This document shows positions 17,499-25,853 of a stretch of 41,108 nt of DNA, in pieces. Positions within the stretch are counted from its first letter, which is position 1; each line of letters starts with the position of its first letter. The notes under the pieces were generated by a model that was given only the letters and a program-made list of their open reading frames with translations, was not told where the DNA came from and made no database searches. The position numbers and the translations under genes were made by a program. This DNA is from Oscillospiraceae bacterium (GTDB taxonomy: Bacteria > Bacillota > Clostridia > Oscillospirales > Ruminococcaceae), in the NCBI GenBank assembly GCA_017533485.1, contig JAFXIC010000026.1, positions 1 through 41,108 of the forward strand, given 5' to 3'.

Positions 17499-18362
17499 TT
17501 ATTTCTCCCAGATTGCTGTCGCACCACAGGGCAGAGCAGCACCGGCGAGTGCGACCGGAAGTCCGATTTCATCCGCCGAAACACTGCCGCCGAATCTCGG
17601 CACCAGCAGCGCATTCAACAGATATCCCATGACAGACGGTGAAAGTCCCGTGGTATAGCTGTTGAGCAGAAAGAACAGCGGATCCTCCGAAAGAATATCC
17701 ATGCACGCTTCCACCAGCGGATAGATACAGTTTTCCAGCTTCCAGATTTCACCCGACGGGCCTCTGCCATAGCTGGGCGGATCCATAATAATCGCGTCAT
17801 AGGTTTTCCCTCTGCGGGCTTCTCTGCGGATGAATTTCTCACAGTCATCCACAATCCATCGGATCGGCTTTTCTGTCAGTCCGGATGCTGCGGCGTTTTC
17901 TCTCGCCCACTGCACCATTCCCTTTGCCGCATCCACATGACAGACCTCTGCGCCTGCCGCAGCACACGCAAGCGTTGCGCCGCCGGTATACGCGAATAAG
18001 TTCAGCACACGAACCGGTCTTCCCGCATTGCGGATTTTTTCTGTCATCCAGTCCCAGTTGACAGCCTGTTCGGGGAAAAGTCCCGTATGTTTAAAGCCGG
18101 TCGGCCGGACAATAAACTGAAGATCCCGATAACGGATGTTCCAGCTCTCCGGCGGCATTTTCCGATATTCCCATGAACCGCCGCCGCTTTTGCTGCGGTG
18201 GTAGTGGCCGTCCGCCTTTTCCCATTGCGGAGAAAGCTTCGGGGTCTGCCAGATGACCTGTGGATCGGGGCGGATCAGGATCACATTCCCCCATCGCTCC
18301 AGCCGTTCTCCACAGGATGTATCCAGAAGGCGGTAATCCGCCCAATGTTCTGATGCTCTCAC
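17499..18362 (-). CDS. Class I SAM-dependent methyltransferase, RlmI/RlmK-like
   Basis: The protein is 287 residues from the chosen GTG. An N-terminal region (DYRLLDTSCGERLERWG, LIRPDPQVIW) precedes a Rossmann methyltransferase domain. Motif I is VLNLFAYTGGATLA, the acidic SAM-binding residue lies in VCHVDAAKG, and motif IV is DPPSYGRG. DPPS-type motif IV and the flanking GLFPEQAVNW resemble the C5-methyltransferases that act on 23S rRNA. The target base cannot be told from sequence. The GTG at 18362 lies 10 bases after the stop of the upstream gene and matches where family members begin. The frame is open further to an ATG at 18413 that would overlap the upstream gene. Confidence 0.85.
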   Translation of the reverse strand: MRASEHWADYRLLDTSCGERLERWGNVILIRPDPQVIWQTPKLSPQWEKADGHYHRSKSGGGSWEYRKMPPESWNIRYRDLQFIVRPTGFKHTGLFPEQAVNWDWMTEKIRNAGRPVRVLNLFAYTGGATLACAAAGAEVCHVDAAKGMVQWARENAAASGLTEKPIRWIVDDCEKFIRREARRGKTYDAIIMDPPSYGRGPSGEIWKLENCIYPLVEACMDILSEDPLFFLLNSYTTGLSPSVMGYLLNALLVPRFGGSVSADEIGLPVALAGAALPCGATAIWEK

Positions 18363-18372
18363 GTTTTTAATT

Positions 18373-19764
18373 TCAATCCTTCCGTATTTGCGGTTTTGCT
18401 GTATGTGCGGCATTCTGGCCGGTGCGGTTCCGGATCGTATCCGCAATCGTCACGGCATAGCGGTTAATCCGCTCAAAATCCCGTCCTTCCAGCAGTACCT
18501 GTATCAGCGGTTCCCGCGAATGCTCCCGCACCAGAATGCGGCCTTCGCTTCCGAGTGTGGTCTGACACTGGGAAACTGCTTTCACGATCTCCGGATCATT
18601 TTTCCAGATCTCACGCCATTTTTCTGATATTCTGACCGTCAGCGAAACCTGTGGGGCGTGTTCCATCACACTCGCAAGCTTGGAAAGCGGTTTTCCGGTA
18701 CGGTGCATCAGACAGCAAAGTCTGAGTGCGGTACAAAGCCCATCCGACGCCGGCATATCCGAGAAATACAGGTAGCCGCCGCGTTCGCCGCCCAATGACA
18801 GCCCTTCCTCGCGCATCCGTTCTGCGACAAAACGAGGCATCGGTTCCGTAATATGAACCGCCACGCCGTTTTTTTCTGCAAACCGCAGAAATCCGTGATT
18901 TGTCATCACGGTTGCCGCCACACCGGCTTTTCCGAGTGTTTTCTGTTTCAGCGCGTCCTGTGTCAATATCGCGAGAATCCGGTCGCCGTCAAGCAGCTTT
19001 CCATGTTCATCGACAGCCAGACAGCGTTCTCCGTTTCCATCAAACGCAAAACCTGCTGCACACTGATATTTTTTAACGCAGTCGAGCAGATCTCCGACCG
19101 ACATCACGCCGCAGTCATTGTTGATATTCGTACCGTCAGGCCGACAATTCAGCTCCAGTACCTCCATCCCGTATGCTGACAGCAACGGTTTCGCAATCTC
19201 GCTCAGCACGCCGTTTGCACAGTCTACTGCCACACGGATGGTTGTTTTTTTCCGCGGATCCGGATTCTTTTCCTGCAACATCCGAAGATAACGCTGCTGC
19301 GCGGCAGTATCGTGCGTAATCGTGCCGCAGGAACGATGGGATTTCGGGGGAACCTGAATTCCGCCGGGCATCATCGCTTCAATCCGGGTGAGCTGTTCCT
19401 CCGACATCGGCAGACCCTGCTTTGTCAGAATCCGCAGCCCCGAATATTCATAGCTGGACGTATCGGCAGTCAGTGCAAAGCCACAGTCGGCATTCTCCTC
19501 CGAAACCAGCAATGCCAGCGCAGAGGATGACAGCACGCCCAGACACACAGCATTGCCGCCGCCCGAACAGATCCCTGCACAAAGCGCCGACTCCAGTGCA
19601 TCCGCAGAACGTCTTGGGTCATGTCCAATATAAAAAACAGGCGGACGGCCACAGGTTCTGCCGATGACCTGCGCCGCAGCCCTGCCGATATGCAGCATCA
19701 GCTCACAGCTCAGTTCTGTCACGGCAATGCCGCGCAGTCCGTCCGATTTCAGGATTTTGCTCAT
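18373..19764 (-). CDS. Degenerate phosphohexomutase (GlmM/PMM-like), probable pseudoenzyme
   Basis: The 463-residue protein has the four-domain layout and normal length of the alpha-D-phosphohexomutase family, but the active site is almost wholly altered. The loop that normally reads SASHNP reads TADTSS (99-104), so the phosphorylated Ser is Asp101. The metal site DGDGDR reads DGNGER (242-247). The sugar loop GEQSGH reads GERGGY (326-331). The phosphate loop RPSGTEP reads REHSREP (413-419). The surrounding fold is well kept (SDGLRG, VDCANGV, ITEPMPRFV, SDGLCTAL, PLIQVLLEG), so it is not decaying randomly. It is unlikely to interconvert sugar phosphates and may bind or regulate instead. The ATG at 19764 has AGAGGA 7 bases upstream. 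It is not next to cdaA or cdaR, the usual glmM partners. Confidence 0.85.
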   Translation of the reverse strand: MSKILKSDGLRGIAVTELSCELMLHIGRAAAQVIGRTCGRPPVFYIGHDPRRSADALESALCAGICSGGGNAVCLGVLSSSALALLVSEENADCGFALTADTSSYEYSGLRILTKQGLPMSEEQLTRIEAMMPGGIQVPPKSHRSCGTITHDTAAQQRYLRMLQEKNPDPRKKTTIRVAVDCANGVLSEIAKPLLSAYGMEVLELNCRPDGTNINNDCGVMSVGDLLDCVKKYQCAAGFAFDGNGERCLAVDEHGKLLDGDRILAILTQDALKQKTLGKAGVAATVMTNHGFLRFAEKNGVAVHITEPMPRFVAERMREEGLSLGGERGGYLYFSDMPASDGLCTALRLCCLMHRTGKPLSKLASVMEHAPQVSLTVRISEKWREIWKNDPEIVKAVSQCQTTLGSEGRILVREHSREPLIQVLLEGRDFERINRYAVTIADTIRNRTGQNAAHTAKPQIRKD

Positions 19765-19778
19765 TTCTTCTTCCTCTT

Positions 19779-20306
19779 TCAGGAGCATACCTCGTAGGCA
19801 GTCAGCATTCTTCTGCCCTGTAAATAAGCATCGGGCGTTGTCACATATGCGTGCCCGACCCTATTGTATGCATTATATACATACAGCCTGCCCTGCTTTC
19901 GTTCCATACAGACCGTATGGATCGCAGAAAACAGCCGTCGTTTTGTCCAATATACATAGATGCAGCGATTCCCCGCTTCGAGTGCACGCCTCACATCATC
20001 AGGTCTGCGCAGCTTTTTCGATTCCAGCCCGAATTTCCGCATACAGCGTCCGAGTACAAAGGGATTTGTCCCCCAAAGCCCGAACAGCATGGCATATTTC
20101 CGCATACACGCTGCGACCTTAGGAAACGGCTGCGGCATTCCGGACAGCAGCAGCATATTATACACGGCAATCACTTCACAGCCGCATTTCCCGATTGTGC
20201 CAAGTCCGAATTTCATGCCTGATACCGCCCCCAGCGACTGACCATTCATCAGTTCATCGGAAAGCGGTATCGGATTGTAATCTGTTCGATTGTCTGAGCG
20301 GTTCAT
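19779..20306 (-). CDS. C39-like papain-fold protein, putative cysteine peptidase
   Basis: The function of this 175-residue protein is not certain. The segment GTIGKCGCEVIAVYNMLLLSG resembles the catalytic-Cys helix of C39-type and related papain-fold proteins, where a C-G-x segment precedes a helix (candidate nucleophile Cys41 or Cys43). His130 in FSAIHTV and Asn145 in YVYNAYN fit the later His and Asn/Asp positions. There is no signal peptide or membrane segment, so it would be cytoplasmic. AAAGGAG precedes the ATG. It sits 28 bases after ruvB and 14 bases before the phosphohexomutase-like gene, an unexpected insertion in a DNA-repair/housekeeping operon. An inactive structural relative is also possible. 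Confidence 0.65.
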   Translation of the reverse strand: MNRSDNRTDYNPIPLSDELMNGQSLGAVSGMKFGLGTIGKCGCEVIAVYNMLLLSGMPQPFPKVAACMRKYAMLFGLWGTNPFVLGRCMRKFGLESKKLRRPDDVRRALEAGNRCIYVYWTKRRLFSAIHTVCMERKQGRLYVYNAYNRVGHAYVTTPDAYLQGRRMLTAYEVCS

Positions 20307-20334
20307 ACTTCGCTCCTTTATTGCAAGCGTCCGT

Positions 20335-21426
20335 TCACGATTCTTCCAGCATATCAGTCAGGGAAAACTGTTTCGGACGAATCTGTTCCTCCTGTACCGG
20401 ATAGCCGAGGTGTGCATACGCAAGTCCGGTCGCACATCTTCCGCGCGGCGTTCTTGCAAGCATTCCGAGCTGCATCAGATACGGCTCACAGACATCCTCC
20501 AGTGTAACCGCTTCCTCACCGATTGCGGAAGCAAGTGTTTCGAGTCCGACGGGGCCGCCGTGATATCCGCGGATCATCATATCGAGCATCCGGCGGTCCA
20601 GCTTATCCAGCCCCAGCGCATCAATTTCCAGACGTTCGAGCGCAAGTTTTGTTGTCTGTTCGTCGATCACGCCTTTTCCCATGACATCTGCAAAATCCCG
20701 GACTCTCCGGAGCAGACGGTTTGCAATACGGGGGGTTCCTCTCGAACGCTTCGCAAGCTCCATCGCACCATCCGCTTCACATGGGATATCAAGAATCATC
20801 GCACTTCTTCGGATAATATCACAAAGCTGCTCCGGGGTATAAAGCTCAAGTCTCTGTACAATTCCGAAGCGATCCCGCAGCGGCGGCGTCAGCTGTCCGG
20901 CACGTGTGGTTGCACCCACCAGCGTAAACGGCTGTAAATCGACACGGATACTGCGTGCAGAAGGGCCTTTTCCGATCATGATATCGAGGACTCTGTCTTC
21001 CATTGCGGGATAGAGGATTTCCTCGACTGCTCTGGAAAGGCGATGGATCTCGTCCACGAACAGCACATCGCCGCGGCCGAGATTGGTCAGCAGTGCTGCC
21101 AGATCGCCGGGCTTTTCGATGGCCGGACCGGACGTAACACGAAGATTGACGCCCATCTCATGTGCGATAATACCCGAAAGGGTTGTTTTACCGAGTCCCG
21201 GAGGACCGTAGAGCAATACATGGTCAAGCGGTTCCCCGCGTCTTCTTGCCGCCTCGATATAGACCGCAAGATTCTCCTTGACCTTTTCCTGACCGATATA
21301 ATCCTTCAGTTCCTTCGGACGAAGCGACAGTTCCATATCGCCGTCGATTGTGATGACCTCAGGAGAGGAAAGCCGCTCATATGCGTCCTGCGGCTCATAG
21401 ATTGCCGCGTCACCAGTCTGAATCAT
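20335..21426 (-). CDS. ruvB: Holliday junction branch migration helicase RuvB
   Basis: Hexameric motor that drives branch migration with RuvA. The 363-residue AAA+ protein has [18 protein letters not shown], Walker A GPPGLGKT (74-81), Walker B FVDEIHRL (123-130), sensor 1 LVGATTRAG and LRDRFG. The C-terminal winged-helix domain includes RRMLDMMI and VEPYL-like [13 protein letters not shown] lies before the ATG. It is in an operon with ruvC and ruvA but separated from ruvA by an SseB-like gene. Confidence 0.97.
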   Translation of the reverse strand: MIQTGDAAIYEPQDAYERLSSPEVITIDGDMELSLRPKELKDYIGQEKVKENLAVYIEAARRRGEPLDHVLLYGPPGLGKTTLSGIIAHEMGVNLRVTSGPAIEKPGDLAALLTNLGRGDVLFVDEIHRLSRAVEEILYPAMEDRVLDIMIGKGPSARSIRVDLQPFTLVGATTRAGQLTPPLRDRFGIVQRLELYTPEQLCDIIRRSAMILDIPCEADGAMELAKRSRGTPRIANRLLRRVRDFADVMGKGVIDEQTTKLALERLEIDALGLDKLDRRMLDMMIRGYHGGPVGLETLASAIGEEAVTLEDVCEPYLMQLGMLARTPRGRCATGLAYAHLGYPVQEEQIRPKQFSLTDMLEES

Positions 21427-21465
21427 GCTGCTTTTTTCTCCTTCCGATGCGGGTCAAAATCCAAA

Positions 21466-22191
21466 TTATTTCTCAAAATAACGCTTTTTCCGGATATAGA
21501 ACGGGTCGATGCCTTCGATTGCTTTTTTCGCAGCCGCTTCTTCAAGGCTGATAAACACAAGGCTGTCGCCGGATTTGGTATAGCTCTGCATATACTTCGA
21601 AAGCGGGAAAAAGAGCTTACGGGTATTGCCGATCATATCGAATACAAAGAGCGTCTGCGGCCGTTCGCATCCGCGCACCATCTCTACGACATAACAGGTA
21701 TCGACATTTGCCTGTCTTGCGAGATATCTGGAAATCGGGCGCATGAGATGTTCGATATCCTTCTGGGGCTTTCGGTACTCAATCGTTTCCTCCTCTTTCA
21801 TCGAAATTGCAGGAATATTGAGATTTCGCGCAACCATCAGGATACTTTTGATTTCCTGTGACGAAAATTCCTTGCCATAGGAATTGGGGTTCAGGACGGC
21901 AGAAGCCGACTGAATCAGGTCAAACAGGCGCAGACAATTCAGACGATAGCAATTGACATACCGCTTTGCAAACTGCTGGAGTGAACGATAGCTTGTAAAG
22001 AACGGGATAAACACATCGCCATCAGGGTTTTGTGTCGTGACGAGTTCCATGGATACGCCGCCGTTGATTTCATCCTGTTTCACGGGCTTCTTACAGATGA
22101 CGTATACATCGCTCTTGATGAGCATCTGTAAAAACACAGAACGCTTTTCAGGTTTCGTAATCGCTTCTTTCAATAATTCGTCCAGATTCAT
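21466..22191 (-). CDS. SseB-family protein
   Basis: The 241-residue protein has an N-terminal SseB-like domain of about 110 residues (SVFLQMLIKSDVYVICKKP, FIPFFTSYRSLQQF). The C-terminal SseB-type domain spans residues from about 140 (PKDIEHL-like QKDIEHLMRPISRYLA, VDTCYVVEMV, LFVFDMIG). SseB proteins are named for serine sensitivity in E. coli; in Firmicutes the role is unclear. No membrane segments or catalytic motif were found. It lies between ruvA and ruvB, 88 and 39 bases away. Confidence 0.75.
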   Translation of the reverse strand: MNLDELLKEAITKPEKRSVFLQMLIKSDVYVICKKPVKQDEINGGVSMELVTTQNPDGDVFIPFFTSYRSLQQFAKRYVNCYRLNCLRLFDLIQSASAVLNPNSYGKEFSSQEIKSILMVARNLNIPAISMKEEETIEYRKPQKDIEHLMRPISRYLARQANVDTCYVVEMVRGCERPQTLFVFDMIGNTRKLFFPLSKYMQSYTKSGDSLVFISLEEAAAKKAIEGIDPFYIRKKRYFEK

Positions 22192-22279
22192 AAATGCACC
22201 CTCCTATAATTCATATCAAAATCATGCCAATTCAAATGGATTCGTCATTTCCGGGATGTCTGCATCAAAATCATCAGAA

Positions 22280-22882
22280 TCAGCCGAACATTTGCTTTCC
22301 GAGCCGCATCAGTGACTGACGAATCAGCTCCGAGGACGGCAGCGACGGGTCAAGCGTCTGTAATACGCCGGCAACCTCGCCCTGGGTATAGCCAAGCACC
22401 AGCAGCGCAGACATTGCTTCTTCCATCGCACCGCCCGCAATGCTGACAGGCTCCGGAGAAAGTCCTTCCGTCTGCACGGTTTTTGCGACCTTATCCCGAA
22501 GCTCCAGCACAATCCGCTGGGCAGTCTTCGTACCGATGCCTTTTATTTTTGTAAAGATTTTCGGATCACCCGCGGCTACCGCGAGTGCAAACCGGTCAGG
22601 GGACAAGTCCGAGAGAATGGCGAGTGCATTCTTCGGGCCGACGCCGGATATTCCGGTCAGCTGGTAAAAACAGGTTCGTTCGCTGCGGGAAGCAAAGCCG
22701 AAGAGTGAAATCTCATCCTCCCGCACAGCAAGATGGGTAAAGAGGGAGACTTCCTCGCCGACATTGCCGACTGCCGCTGCTGTCTGCATACTGGTTTTGC
22801 AGGCATAGCCCACACCGCCGCATTCGATCACAATCAGATTCGGTTCTTTATGCAGCACAACACCGCGCAAGCTGTCTATCAT
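22280..22882 (-). CDS. ruvA: Holliday junction branch migration protein RuvA
   Basis: Tetrameric junction-binding subunit of RuvAB. The 200 residues show the OB-fold domain I (IDSLRGVVLHKEPNLIVIEC). Two helix-hairpin-helix motifs follow (GISGVGPKNALAIL and IKGIGTKTAQRIVLEL), then the C-terminal domain III that contacts RuvB (ALLVLGYTQGEVAGVL). The ATG at 22882 is preferred to the GTG at 22894 because GAGGTG then lies 9 bases upstream. It is 29 bases after ruvC. Confidence 0.96.
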   Translation of the reverse strand: MIDSLRGVVLHKEPNLIVIECGGVGYACKTSMQTAAAVGNVGEEVSLFTHLAVREDEISLFGFASRSERTCFYQLTGISGVGPKNALAILSDLSPDRFALAVAAGDPKIFTKIKGIGTKTAQRIVLELRDKVAKTVQTEGLSPEPVSIAGGAMEEAMSALLVLGYTQGEVAGVLQTLDPSLPSSELIRQSLMRLGKQMFG

Positions 22883-22911
22883 CGGAAGCTTCACCTCTGT
22901 TTATCATTCAT

Positions 22912-23391
22912 TCAGTAATCCGGTTTGGCACAATGCCCATGGCAAATCGCGAGTGCCAGCGCATCCGCCGCATCATCGGGCTTTGGAATTTCGGAAAGCC
23001 GCAGTATCCTTCGGGTCATGTCCATTACCTGCATCTTTTCGGCTTTTCCATAGCCCACGACTGCTGATTTGACCTGCAGCGGCGTATATTCATACACAGG
23101 AATCCGGTTCTGTGCACAGGCAAGCAGAATCACCCCTCTTGCCTCCGCGACCATAATTCCGGTTGTTTTGTTGGTATTGAAATAGAGTTTTTCGATGGAA
23201 AGCACCTGGGGGCGGTACCGTTCCAGCAGATACCGCATATCCTCATAGATCTGCTGTATTCTGCACGAGAAGTCGGTATGTGCCTCGGTGAGAATCGCGC
23301 CATACTCCACAGTCTGGAAGCGCATCCCCTGATAATCGAGGATTCCGAAGCCGACTGTGGCATAGCCCGGGTCGATGCCCAGAATTCGCAT
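22912..23391 (-). CDS. ruvC: Crossover junction endodeoxyribonuclease RuvC
   Basis: Resolves Holliday junctions by paired nicks. The 159-residue protein has MRILGIDPGYATVGFG with catalytic Asp7, SIEKLYF with Glu67, and DDAADALALAICH with Asp140 and Asp143. All four acidic residues are present. GGAGGG lies 4 bases before the ATG at 23391, preferred to an upstream TTG. It heads a run of same-strand genes from its own promoter at 23419-23447. Confidence 0.96.
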   Translation of the reverse strand: MRILGIDPGYATVGFGILDYQGMRFQTVEYGAILTEAHTDFSCRIQQIYEDMRYLLERYRPQVLSIEKLYFNTNKTTGIMVAEARGVILLACAQNRIPVYEYTPLQVKSAVVGYGKAEKMQVMDMTRRILRLSEIPKPDDAADALALAICHGHCAKPDY

Positions 23392-23418
23392 AACGCCCTC
23401 CAATCCATATTCAAAAAT

Positions 23419-23447
23419 ATTATACCATAAATGCGTACAAATTTCAA
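23419..23447 (-). promoter_or_regulatory. Promoter of the ruvC-led operon
   Basis: Minus-strand TTGAAA (23442-23447), 17-bp spacer, perfect TATAAT (23419-23424), about 27 bases upstream of the ruvC ATG. No LexA-like box was recognised. The rest of the gap to parC (to 23583) contains a hairpin with TTGCC/GGCAA arms at 23516-23534 but no convincing terminator. Confidence 0.75.
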
Positions 23448-23583
23448 GTGGTTCCGCCGAAGATTCTTTTGGATTTCGGCGATTTTAAAAAAGTTTGTCG
23501 ATGTTGCACAGGATATTGCCGAAATCTTTGGCAAGTAAAATGTTTCACCTGATTTCCTTCCCTATGCTTCGACAAATTCCGTC

Positions 23584-25824
23584 TTACAGCAGCATCTGAC
23601 CGGCAATTTCCATATCTTTTGCCATACCGCCGGCGACAGGAATATTCTTTACGATATATTTCTGCCACTGCTCCGTCTGTTCGGGGGTGAGCGCGGCAGC
23701 ATATTCAAGCTTTGCGCCCTTGGCTTTCAGCGTCATGACCTGCACACCGATGCTGTCGCGTGTTGTTTTCGGCATCAGCATCGCACTGTTGAACACAAGC
23801 GCCCTGCCATTGCTTGCGCGCAGCAGAATATTCGCTTCCTCCGGAAGATGGATGACCGCAACCAGCGGTGATTTATCGGAATATGCATTCGCAAGCTTCT
23901 TGCGGTTTGTCTTCGTTTCATAAGCGGATACCGGCACTTTCGCGATTTTTCCGTTTTCAAAACAAAACAGCAGATAACCGCTGTAATCGCCTGCCGCAAC
24001 CAGATGCTTCACACTCTCGCCCTCGTCAAATCCAAGCTTCACCGGTACATAATCACCCAGCACACTCGCTTTGGATGCGGCAAAGACATTCGCACGCGCC
24101 TTATAGACCTGTGCACGGTTTGTGAAGAACAAAAGCTCGGTGCGATTGGTGGTATCAATCTGCTGACGCAGGACATCCCCTTCTTTTAGCTTCTGCTCAC
24201 CGCTCATGCGCAGACTCTGGGGCGTAATCTTCTTGAAATAGCCCTCGGCAGAAAGGAAGAGATGTACCGGATCATCGGGAATATCCAGCTCCGGTTCTTC
24301 CTCCGGAATATCCGCTGCATCATAGAACATGGTTTTCCGCGGCTGGCCATACTTTACGGCAACTGCCTTCAGTTCCTCTGTCATGATTCTGCGGATTTTC
24401 CGAACATCCTTCAGGATCCCGTCCATTTCCTCGATATCCTTCCGCAGCTGTTCGATTTCCTTTGTGCGGTTCAGGATATATTCACGGTTCAAATGGCGCA
24501 GCTTAATTTCCGCGACATACTCCGCCTGGAGCTTATCAATCGCAAATCCGATCATCAGGTTCGATACAACCTCCGATTCCTCCTCGGTTTCACGAATGAT
24601 CCGGATTGCCTTATCAATATCCAGCAATATCTTCTCCAGACCTTCTAAGAGATGCAGCTTATCCATCTTCTTATGCAGGTCAAAATAAACTCTGCGGCGG
24701 ATGCATTCCGTCCGGAACGCGACCCATTCCTCCAGAATCTCCCGCACACCCATAACCTTCGGCATTCCTGCAATCAGGATATTGAAATTACAGGAAACAC
24801 TGTCCTGAAGCGGTGTCATCCGGTAAAGCTTCTGCATCAGGCGTTCGGGGTCTGTACCGCGTTTCAGGTCGATTGTCAGCTTTAAGCCGTTGATATCCGT
24901 TTCGTCACGCATATATGAAATTTCCCGTATCTTTCCCGCTTTCACAAGCTCCACGATCTTTTCCATAATCGCTTCGATGGTAGTGGAATAGGGAATTTCC
25001 GTAATCTCGATACAGTTCGCGTCCTTATCATAATTCCATTTCGAACGCAGCTTGACGCTTCCGCGTCCGGTATCATAAATCCGCTGGAGCTCCGTTTCGT
25101 CATACATCAGGAAGCCGCCGGTCGGAAAATCAGGGCCTTTGAGGGTAGAAAGGAGGTCATGATCGGGATTTTTCAGATACGCAATCGTGGTTTCACATAC
25201 CTCCGCCAGATTGAACGGACAGACATTGCTCGCCATAGATACCGCGATACCCACATTTGCATTCACCAGAACTGACGGATAGGTTGCCGGAAGGAGTGTG
25301 GGTTCTGTTGTCGTATTATCATAATTCGGCGTGAAATCCACCGTATCCTTGTCGATATCCCGAAACAGCTCGCCTGCGATTGCTTCGAGCTTTACTTCGG
25401 TATATCGCGGTGCGGCATATGCCATATCACGGCTATACGCCTTTCCGAAATTGCCCTTGCTGTCCACGTACGGATGCAGCAGCGATTCATTGCCGCGTGC
25501 CATACGAACCATTGTTTCATAAATCGCCGCGTCACCATGGGGATTGAGCCGCATCGTCTGGCCGACCACATTGGCGGATTTTGTACGTGCGCCGCTCAGC
25601 AGCCCCATCTTATACATCGTATAAAGCAGCTTACGGTGGGAGGGCTTAAAGCCGTCGATCTCCGGCAGCGCACGGGAAACAATTGCGCTCATTGCATAGG
25701 GCATAAAGTTCTTACGGAGCGTTTCGGTGATCCGCTCCTCAACCATTAACCCTGCACCCTCGATATATGCGTTCGAAGGATTCGCATTCTTCGGACGTTC
25801 TTTATTTTTTCTGGGCTTTGCCAT
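23584..25824 (-). CDS. parC: DNA topoisomerase IV subunit A (ParC-type)
   Basis: DNA-cleaving subunit of a type IIA topoisomerase. The 746-residue protein has the 5Y-CAP domain with SRALPEIDGFKPSHRKLLYTM. The quinolone-contact helix follows (NPHGDAAIYETMVRM), then the catalytic Tyr in AAPRYTE. The GyrA/ParC C-terminal region is short and has no clear GyrA box (QRRGGKG-like), so decatenation by topoisomerase IV is more likely than supercoiling. At the position of the usual quinolone-binding Ser there is Ala. It lies 29 bases after parE. It is a divergent clostridial paralogue; whether gyrA exists elsewhere cannot be seen here. Confidence 0.9.
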   Translation of the reverse strand: MAKPRKNKERPKNANPSNAYIEGAGLMVEERITETLRKNFMPYAMSAIVSRALPEIDGFKPSHRKLLYTMYKMGLLSGARTKSANVVGQTMRLNPHGDAAIYETMVRMARGNESLLHPYVDSKGNFGKAYSRDMAYAAPRYTEVKLEAIAGELFRDIDKDTVDFTPNYDNTTTEPTLLPATYPSVLVNANVGIAVSMASNVCPFNLAEVCETTIAYLKNPDHDLLSTLKGPDFPTGGFLMYDETELQRIYDTGRGSVKLRSKWNYDKDANCIEITEIPYSTTIEAIMEKIVELVKAGKIREISYMRDETDINGLKLTIDLKRGTDPERLMQKLYRMTPLQDSVSCNFNILIAGMPKVMGVREILEEWVAFRTECIRRRVYFDLHKKMDKLHLLEGLEKILLDIDKAIRIIRETEEESEVVSNLMIGFAIDKLQAEYVAEIKLRHLNREYILNRTKEIEQLRKDIEEMDGILKDVRKIRRIMTEELKAVAVKYGQPRKTMFYDAADIPEEEPELDIPDDPVHLFLSAEGYFKKITPQSLRMSGEQKLKEGDVLRQQIDTTNRTELLFFTNRAQVYKARANVFAASKASVLGDYVPVKLGFDEGESVKHLVAAGDYSGYLLFCFENGKIAKVPVSAYETKTNRKKLANAYSDKSPLVAVIHLPEEANILLRASNGRALVFNSAMLMPKTTRDSIGVQVMTLKAKGAKLEYAAALTPEQTEQWQKYIVKNIPVAGGMAKDMEIAGQMLL

Positions 25825-25853
25825 AGTCTCATAATCCTTTCTGACGGGTATGT

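Noticed and set aside
23455-23481. Terminator hairpin downstream of parC (CGCCGAA/TTCGGCG)
   Set aside because: The stem is interrupted and has no T-run after it on the minus strand, so it is not convincing as a parC terminator.
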